Source: an uncultured Gammaproteobacteria bacterium
GTDB taxonomy: Bacteria; Pseudomonadota; Gammaproteobacteria; Xanthomonadales; Xanthomonadaceae
Length of the DNA: 19,922 nt
Assembly: GCA_946885735.1 (NCBI GenBank)
Contig: CAMPGW010000056.1
Coordinates: forward strand, 1-19,922
Reading direction: 5' to 3'
Part shown: piece after piece, positions 14,940 through 19,922 of the stretch
Layout: each line of letters opens with the position of its first letter
How positions within the stretch are numbered: position 1 is the stretch's first letter
Made by a program: the position numbers and the translations under genes
Notes under the pieces: model-generated
What the model was told of the DNA's origin: nothing
What the model saw: the letters and a program-made list of their open reading frames with translations, nothing else
The model's database searches: none

Positions 14940-16319
14940 ATGAGCAACAAGATCTTTTACCTGCCCGACCTGGGCGAAGGCCTGCCCGACGCCGAGATCG
15001 TCGAATGGATGGTCAAGGTCGGCGACACGATCCGCCTGGATGAGCCGCTGGTGTCCATGGAAACCGCCAAGGCCGTGGTCGAGCTGCCCTCGCCCTTCTC
15101 CGGCAAGGTGCTGCGCGTGGCCGGCGGCCCCGGTGACGTGATCACCACCGGCGCCTGGCTGGTGGAGATGGAACTCGACGCCAGCCTGCCGCAGCGCGCC
15201 GAAGCCCAGGACACCGGCCACGCGCACGGTGCCCAGCATGCGCCGCCGCCGATGGATGCGCCGGCCGCCACCGTGGACGCGCCGACCGCGCCGACCGGCG
15301 CCGAGGCCGTCACCCACCAGCCCGAGCCCACCATCGCCGACAAGCCGGCCGACGCCGGCACCGTGGTCGGTGCGATGCAGAGTTCCGATGCCGTGCGCAG
15401 CGAGCAGGCCGTCGCCATCGGCGGCGTCAAGGCCATGCCTGCCGTGCGCGCGCTGGCGAAGAAACTCGGCGTGGACCTGGCGCGCGTATCGCCCACCGGC
15501 GCCGACGGCGTGGTGACGCTGGCCGACGTCAAGCGTGCGGCCGAGGCCGGCAGTGCACGTGTCGGTGCCGCGCGACCCGCGCCCGCGCAAGCACCGGCCG
15601 CGCGCAGCGCACCGCCCGTGGCACGTCCCGCCGCGCCCGCGCCGATGCCTGCCGCGCGCGCCGAGCGCGCGACCGCCGCGATGGACACCGACGAACCCAT
15701 CCGCGGCGTGCGCCGCAACATGGTGCGCACCATGAGCGCGGCCCATGCCGAGGTCGTGCCGACCACGCTGATGGACGACGCCGACCTGCACGCCTGGTCG
15801 CACGGCGAGGACATCATGGCGCGGCTGATCCGTGCCCTCGCGCAAGCCTCCGCGGTGGAGCCGGCGCTCAACGCCTGGTTCAACGCGAAGGAAGGCACGC
15901 TGCGCCGGCATTCGCGGGTGGACGTGGGCATCGCCGTCGATTCGCCAGAGGGGCTGTTCGTGCCCGCGCTGCGCAACGCCGACCGGCTCGATCCCCAGCA
16001 GGTGCGCGCCGAACTCAACCGCCTGCGCGATGGCGTGAAGAACCGCAGCCTGCCGCCGGAGGACCTGACCGGCTTCACGCTGATGCTGTCGAACTTCGGT
16101 GTCTTTGCGGGCAAGTACGCCACGCCCATCGTGGTGCCGCCCTGCGTGTGCATCGTCGGCGCCGGTCGCCTGCACCACGCGGTGGTGCCGGTACTCGGCG
16201 GCATGGAGACGCACCGGATGATGCCGCTGTCGCTGACCTTCGACCATCGCGCCGCCACCGGCGGCGAGGCCGCGCGCTTCCTGCGCGCGCTGATCGACGA
16301 CCTGCAGCGGGCGCACTGA
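14940..16319 (+). CDS. pdhC: Dihydrolipoamide acyltransferase (E2) of the pyruvate dehydrogenase complex
   Basis: Core subunit that transfers the acetyl group to CoA. The 459-residue protein has one lipoyl domain (about 1-80; K44 in METAKAVVELP is the lipoylation site), an Ala/Pro-rich linker (about 85-160), a peripheral subunit-binding domain (about 163-200, MPAVRALAKKLGVDLARVSPTG), a second Ala/Pro linker, and the catalytic domain (about 245-459). The active-site motif reads D435-H436-R-A-A-T440-G: the catalytic His is kept, but Thr stands where HRxxDG enzymes have Asp. SNFGVFAGKYATPIVVPP is also present. ATG 14940 follows CGGAGAGA. No E3 gene follows. A branched-chain E2 cannot be excluded from sequence alone. 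Confidence 0.87.
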   Translation: MSNKIFYLPDLGEGLPDAEIVEWMVKVGDTIRLDEPLVSMETAKAVVELPSPFSGKVLRVAGGPGDVITTGAWLVEMELDASLPQRAEAQDTGHAHGAQHAPPPMDAPAATVDAPTAPTGAEAVTHQPEPTIADKPADAGTVVGAMQSSDAVRSEQAVAIGGVKAMPAVRALAKKLGVDLARVSPTGADGVVTLADVKRAAEAGSARVGAARPAPAQAPAARSAPPVARPAAPAPMPAARAERATAAMDTDEPIRGVRRNMVRTMSAAHAEVVPTTLMDDADLHAWSHGEDIMARLIRALAQASAVEPALNAWFNAKEGTLRRHSRVDVGIAVDSPEGLFVPALRNADRLDPQQVRAELNRLRDGVKNRSLPPEDLTGFTLMLSNFGVFAGKYATPIVVPPCVCIVGAGRLHHAVVPVLGGMETHRMMPLSLTFDHRAATGGEAARFLRALIDDLQRAH

Positions 16320-16365
16320 CACCGAGGATCCCATCGAGGCGTTGCGAAGACTGGAGGCAGTACGG

Positions 16366-17139
16366 ATGGCAAGGCGACTGACCGGCTTCATGATCGATTG
16401 CGAGGGTGGCGAGCTCGAGCCCGCCACCGCCTTCTGGAGCCAGGCCCTCGGCCTGCCCGTGGTGGATCCGGACGAAGGCGGCGCGGGCCGCTACGCCGTG
16501 CTCGCCCCCGCGCCGGGGCGATTGCATGCCGAGGTGCAATGCGTGGAGCATGCCTCGCGCGTGCACCTGGACCTCGAGGCCGATGACATCGACGCCGAAG
16601 CGAGCGCGCTGGAGCAACTCGGCGCCACCCGCGTGGCCAACCCGCAGGGGCGCTGGTGGGTGATGCAGGCGCCGACCGGCCATCGCTTCTGCCTGGTGCG
16701 CAAGCGCGACCCGGAGGCCGAGTTCACCGGGCGCATTGCCAAGAACGCGACCCACCGCAGCGTGCTGATCGCGCTGGTGATCGACTGCCAGGTCGAGACG
16801 CTCGGCCCCGCGCTGGAGTTCTGGAGCGCGGCGCTTGGGCGCCCGATCGCCAACCCGGACCAGGACGGCGACGGCCGCTACGGCGAGTTGCAAACCGGGC
16901 CGGACGAACCCTTCCTGCTGCTGCAGCGCGTGCAACACGAGCCGCGCGTGCACCTGGACATCGAGACCGACGACCTCGAGGCCGAGGTCGAGCGACTCGA
17001 AGCGCTGGGCGCGCAGCGCGACGGCTTCTGCAAGCGCTGGTGGGTGATGCGCGCGCCGACCGGCCACCGCTTCTGCGTGGTCGGACAACAACCGGCCAAG
17101 GATGGACTGCGGCGCAACGCCTGGCGGCGCGAGCCCTGA
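16366..17139 (+). CDS. Duplicated VOC/glyoxalase-fold protein
   Basis: A 257-residue protein made of two homologous halves, about 1-116 and 127-243. Each contains an F-M/L-I-D-C opening strand, ATAFWSQALGLP or ALEFWSAALGRP, an RVHLD-L/I-E segment with a His, and a near-identical end, RWWVMQAPTGHRFC versus RWWVMRAPTGHRFC. This is the paired module arrangement of the vicinal oxygen chelate superfamily, closest to Glyoxalase_6-type domains. The substrate is not predictable; detoxification or resistance proteins and uncharacterised members share the fold. ATG 16366 has GGAGG 8 nt upstream; an upstream TTG at 16342 is rejected. It lies 46 nt after the E2 gene with no terminator between, so it may be co-transcribed. 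It converges on the GNAT gene with 12 nt between stops. Confidence 0.8.
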   Translation: MARRLTGFMIDCEGGELEPATAFWSQALGLPVVDPDEGGAGRYAVLAPAPGRLHAEVQCVEHASRVHLDLEADDIDAEASALEQLGATRVANPQGRWWVMQAPTGHRFCLVRKRDPEAEFTGRIAKNATHRSVLIALVIDCQVETLGPALEFWSAALGRPIANPDQDGDGRYGELQTGPDEPFLLLQRVQHEPRVHLDIETDDLEAEVERLEALGAQRDGFCKRWWVMRAPTGHRFCVVGQQPAKDGLRRNAWRREP

Positions 17140-17151
17140 TCGAGGAACGCC

Positions 17152-17850
17152 TCAGACGACGCGCTCGACCACCCGCACCACGGTCTCGTGGTGGTCGCCG
17201 AAGCCCATCCGCAGGTACAGCGCCCGCGCACCGATATTGCTGGCCATCACGTGCAAGAAGGGCCGCAGCCCGCGCCGCAATTGCCGCGACACGATCTTGC
17301 CGGCGAGCCGGCGCGCCATGCCGCGCCCCTGCAAGTCCGGATGCGTGCAGATGCCGCTGACTTCGCGCCACGGCCCCGCATGCACGCGTTCGCCCGCCAT
17401 CGCCACCAGCCGGCCATCCTCGAACAGTCCGAAGTACTCGCCCATGCGCAGCGTGGCCGGGCCGAAGGGACCGGGGTTGGTCAGGGTAGCGAGCGCGACG
17501 GCCTCCTCCACGTGTTGCGGGCCGAGCGGCTCCGCGTCGAGCGCGGGATCGTCCAGCGACGACGGGCCCTGCCAGGTCATCAGGAACATCGTCGACTCCA
17601 GCGCAAGCGGCCAGCCAGGCGCGGGCAATCCCGACCAGCCCTGCACGTAGAAGCGTTCGCCCACTTCGCAGAAAGGCGCAAGCGCGGCGAAGTCGGGCGC
17701 GGCCTGGTCGGCGAAGCCGAGGATGGGCGAGAAACCGTGGGCGTAGCGGCGCGCACGCCCCGCGCCCTCGGCAATGCCGGCCTGCTCGCCGGTCAACGCA
17801 TGCCAGAAGACGTTGTCGAGCAGCGTCTCGCGCGCGACCGTCGCGCTCAT
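17152..17850 (-). CDS. GNAT-family N-acetyltransferase
   Basis: A 232-residue acyl-CoA-dependent acetyltransferase. The C-terminal half carries the GNAT core: GLFEDGRLVAMAGERV (beta hairpin), EVSGICTHPDLQGRGMARRLAG (acetyl-CoA pyrophosphate loop LQGRGMA), and MASNIGARALYLRMGFGDH (motif B end). The N-terminal half resembles FR47-like/GNAT proteins with a degenerate first domain. Start ATG 17850 overlaps the preceding gene's stop by 4 nt (ATGA), and the frame upstream of it is shadow. Substrate unknown. It is the last gene of the trpS run. Confidence 0.87.
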   Translation of the reverse strand: MSATVARETLLDNVFWHALTGEQAGIAEGAGRARRYAHGFSPILGFADQAAPDFAALAPFCEVGERFYVQGWSGLPAPGWPLALESTMFLMTWQGPSSLDDPALDAEPLGPQHVEEAVALATLTNPGPFGPATLRMGEYFGLFEDGRLVAMAGERVHAGPWREVSGICTHPDLQGRGMARRLAGKIVSRQLRRGLRPFLHVMASNIGARALYLRMGFGDHHETVVRVVERVV

Positions 17851-18212
17851 GGTCCGCGCGCGGCGATCACCAGCGCGATCGCCACCACGGCCGGCACGGT
17901 CTGCACGAAGAAGATGCGACGGTTCACCGTCGCCGCGCCGTAGATGCCGGCCAGTGCGACGCAATCCAGGAAGAACAGGCGCACCGCGTAGCCGGAATCG
18001 CCCATCCACATCGCCCAGGCGAGCCCGGCGGCAAGGAAGCCGTTGTACAAGCCCTGGTTCGCAGCCAGCACGCGGCTCGCAGTGGCGAATTCAGGCGTGG
18101 TGCCGAACACGCGGCGGCCGCGCGGCGTGTCCCACAGGAACATTTCCAGCACCAGGATGTAGAGGTGGATGGCGGCGACCAGGCCGGTGGCGACGTCGGC
18201 GGCGATGTCCAT
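17847..18212 (-). CDS. DUF1304-like integral membrane protein
   Basis: A 121-residue protein with four predicted membrane helices. It starts GLVAAIHLYILVLEMFLWDTPRG and contains FATASRVLAANQGLYNGFLAAG, the pattern of the DUF1304 family (helix with internal His and Glu, then an ANQGLYNGFLA motif). The ATG at 18212 has GAGGA upstream; an earlier start at 18287 would add 25 polar residues without family support. Its last base pairs overlap the GNAT start. Function is unknown for the family. Confidence 0.82.
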   Translation of the reverse strand: MDIAADVATGLVAAIHLYILVLEMFLWDTPRGRRVFGTTPEFATASRVLAANQGLYNGFLAAGLAWAMWMGDSGYAVRLFFLDCVALAGIYGAATVNRRIFFVQTVPAVVAIALVIAARGP

Positions 18213-18240
18213 GAGGTCCTCGCTCGAAACCGTGGGCGGA

Positions 18241-18537
18241 TCAGCGGGCGCGGTAGAGTCGCCCGCGTACGAACCATCCTGCCACAAGCACCACCAGGAA
18301 GGCGTGGTAGGCCGCGAGGGTCGCGATCACCTGCGGCCACATCACGCCGACCCCTTCGAAGGGCAGGAAATAACTCCAACGCATCGCCAGCACGCTGGCC
18401 ACCAGCGCCAGCGCCAGCACCAGCAAGTCGAAGCGGCGCCGGCCCGGACCGCGCCGATGCGATTTTGGATAAACCCAGTAGGCCCAGCCGAGAATCGCGA
18501 ACCAGGGCGCGAACAGCACGATCGCCAGGTTCGACAT
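18241..18537 (-). CDS. Small membrane protein of unknown function
   Basis: A 98-residue protein with three likely membrane helices (about 3-22, 37-57 and 66-91), a basic first loop (YPKSHRRGPGRRRF) and a basic C terminus (RGRLYRAR), suggesting a cytoplasmic C terminus. I do not recognise a named family. Its ATG overlaps the trpS stop by one base (TGATG), so it is probably translated by ribosomes finishing trpS. The next gene begins 28 nt downstream. Confidence 0.72.
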   Translation of the reverse strand: MSNLAIVLFAPWFAILGWAYWVYPKSHRRGPGRRRFDLLVLALALVASVLAMRWSYFLPFEGVGVMWPQVIATLAAYHAFLVVLVAGWFVRGRLYRAR

Positions 18538-19859
18538 CAGGCGGCGGCCTCGGCGAGCGCGGCCAGCGCCTCGCGCACCTGCTCCAGGCTCGCGTCCGGG
18601 GCGAGCACGCCCAGCAGTTCGCCGTCCAGGCGCACGCCGCCATCGCCATCGCTCAGGCCCGAGCCCGCGCTTTCGCGCAGGCGCGCCACCCGCTGGCCGG
18701 CATCGCGTGCGGAATCGTGGCCGAAGCCCAGCATCAGCAAGCGACCTTCGCCGTCGGCGAGCTTGAAGTGGAAGCGCCCGTCGGATTCACGATACTGCTT
18801 GAACGCCGGCAGGCGCCGCGGCGCCTTCGCGACCGCCGCCGCGGCCTGCCCGGAGCGCAGGTCGCGCAGGCCCACCGCCTCGCGCAGGCGGGCGAGGAAG
18901 GGCGTGGCGATGCGGCGCGCCTTGATCGCGCCTTCGCGTAGCACCACCTCGATCTCATCCGGGCGCGCCATCAGCGCTTCGTACTTCTCGCGCATCGGCG
19001 CGACCTGGCTTTCGATCAGTCCGACCAGCGCCAGCTTCGCCTCGCCCCAGGCGATGCCGTCGGCGAAGGCCTGGCGCATGGCCTCGGTCTGCTCGGGCTC
19101 GGCGAAGGCCTGGTAGAGCTGGAACAGGGCCGAACCCTCGGTGTCCTTGGGCTCGCCGGGCGCGCGCGAGTCGGTGACGATGGACATCACCAGCTTGCGC
19201 AATTCGGCGGCGGGGGCGAACAAGGGGATGGTGTTGTCGTAGCTCTTGCTCATCTTGCGGCCATCGAGGCCGGGCAGCGTGGCGACGTTCTCGTCCACCT
19301 GCGCCTCGGGCAGCACGAAGTGCTCGCCATAGAGGTGGTTGAAGCGCGCGGCGAAATCGCGCGCCATCTCCAGGTGCTGCACTTGGTCGCGGCCGACCGG
19401 CACCTTGTGCGCGCCGAACATCAGGATGTCCGCCGCCATCAGCACCGGGTACATGAACAGCCCGGCGTTGACGCCCGCATCCGGATCGAGCCCCTCGGCG
19501 AGATTGCGATCCACCGCCGCCTTGTAGGCGTGCGCGCGATTGAGCAAGCCCTTGCCGGCCACGCAGGTGAGCAACCAGGTCAGCTCGGTGATCTCGGGGA
19601 TATCCGACTGGCGGTAGAACCAGACGCGCGTCGGATCCAGGCCCGCCGCGAGCCAACTCGCGGCGATCTCCAGCGTCGAGCGCTGCACGCGCGCCGGATC
19701 CTGCACCTTCACCAGCGCGTGGTAGTCGGCCAGGAAGTAGAAGCTCTCCGCGCCTGGTCGCAGGCTGGCGGCAATGGCGGGGCGGATGGCGCCCGCGTAG
19801 TTGCCCAGGTGCGGGGTGCCGGAGGTGGTGATGCCGGTGAGGATGCGTTGCGTGTCCAT
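18537..19859 (-). CDS. trpS: Tryptophanyl-tRNA synthetase with C-terminal extension
   Basis: Class Ic synthetase charging tRNA-Trp. The 440-residue protein shows the HIGH-equivalent TPHLGNYAGAI at residues 15-25, the tryptophan pocket region (AGLFMYPVLMAADILMF), VPVGRDQVQHLEMARD and the KMSKS loop (GRKMSKSYDN). The standard enzyme has about 330 to 340 residues; the additional ~100 residues begin near 350 and read FKQYRESDGRFHFKLADGEG, resembling the small YegP/DUF1508 fold in which FxxYxxxDGxFxFxL precedes a helix. I recall similar extensions in beta- and gammaproteobacterial TrpS. The ATG has no ribosome binding site and lies 6 nt after a TAAACT -10-like box. It heads a four-gene run. Confidence 0.95.
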   Translation of the reverse strand: MDTQRILTGITTSGTPHLGNYAGAIRPAIAASLRPGAESFYFLADYHALVKVQDPARVQRSTLEIAASWLAAGLDPTRVWFYRQSDIPEITELTWLLTCVAGKGLLNRAHAYKAAVDRNLAEGLDPDAGVNAGLFMYPVLMAADILMFGAHKVPVGRDQVQHLEMARDFAARFNHLYGEHFVLPEAQVDENVATLPGLDGRKMSKSYDNTIPLFAPAAELRKLVMSIVTDSRAPGEPKDTEGSALFQLYQAFAEPEQTEAMRQAFADGIAWGEAKLALVGLIESQVAPMREKYEALMARPDEIEVVLREGAIKARRIATPFLARLREAVGLRDLRSGQAAAAVAKAPRRLPAFKQYRESDGRFHFKLADGEGRLLMLGFGHDSARDAGQRVARLRESAGSGLSDGDGGVRLDGELLGVLAPDASLEQVREALAALAEAAA

Positions 19860-19865
19860 CCGGCT

Positions 19866-19871
19866 AGTTTA
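19866..19871 (-). promoter_or_regulatory. Candidate -10 of trpS, leaderless arrangement
   Basis: TAAACT on the - strand ends 6 nt before the trpS ATG, so a transcript would begin at the start codon. No good -35 is seen about 17 nt upstream, and no Shine-Dalgarno sequence can fit between. The call rests on the -10 alone. Confidence 0.35.
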
Positions 19872-19922
19872 GCGTCCGCCAACCCCACTCGACGGCCTGG
19901 CGCGTTTCCCGGACTACCCACC

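Noticed and set aside
14823..16427. - strand open frames of 534 and 471 residues opposite the E2 gene.
   Set aside because: They mirror the Ala/Pro linker codons and contain no domain; no promoter or ribosome binding site supports them.

Overview
The window looks like a chromosomal segment of a high-G+C gammaproteobacterium of the Xanthomonadales (Lysobacter/Luteimonas/Xanthomonas neighbourhood). The clues are strong third-position G/C codon use, a type IV pilus PilU of Xanthomonad type, a short tryptophan 2,3-dioxygenase whose active-site residues sit one position from those of the Xanthomonas campestris enzyme, a roughly 330-residue fumarylacetoacetate hydrolase, and an alpha/beta-type pyruvate dehydrogenase with a separate E2. 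The assignment rests on recognition, not on a search. No phage, integrase, IS element, tRNA, rRNA or CRISPR array is visible.

Layout. 3-587: 3' part of pilU. 601-736: a striking nested inverted-repeat element. 829-4894: a complete lower tyrosine catabolic set, with maiA on the + strand converging on an hppD-hmgA-fahA operon on the - strand. 4961-5455: a divergent MarR-family gene; a 14-bp perfect palindrome lies between the -35 and -10 of the hppD promoter and overlaps the marR start codon. 5543-6464: a tightly coupled trio of unknown function (winged-helix-like protein plus two small related membrane proteins). 6532-8067 and 8195-9058: a POT-family peptide transporter and tryptophan 2,3-dioxygenase on the - strand. 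9217-12792: a large secreted multidomain nuclease. 12869-16319: pyruvate dehydrogenase E1 alpha, E1 beta and E2, without E3. 16366-17139: an internally duplicated glyoxalase-fold protein. 17152-19859: a - strand run of trpS, a small membrane protein, a DUF1304-like protein and a GNAT acetyltransferase.

How it works together. HppD, HmgA, MaiA and FahA together convert 4-hydroxyphenylpyruvate to fumarate and acetoacetate, and KynA opens the tryptophan ring. With a peptide importer, a secreted DNase and an acetyl-CoA-forming complex, the region suits a scavenger of proteins and nucleic acids. The MarR protein is the obvious candidate repressor of hppD-hmgA-fahA and of itself. Start/stop overlaps (ATGA or TGATG) join the unknown trio, pdhA/pdhB, trpS/small membrane gene and DUF1304/GNAT.

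Most of the window is ordinary metabolism. The points most worth a second look are the nested palindromic element, the operator/promoter/start-codon superposition at 4946-4976, the unknown trio at 5543-6464, the strong terminator placed 22 nt before pdhA behind a possible promoter, and substitutions at normally conserved positions in PilU and the E2 subunit. No gene-free stretch reaches 300 bases; the longest, 588-828, holds the palindromic element and the maiA upstream region.
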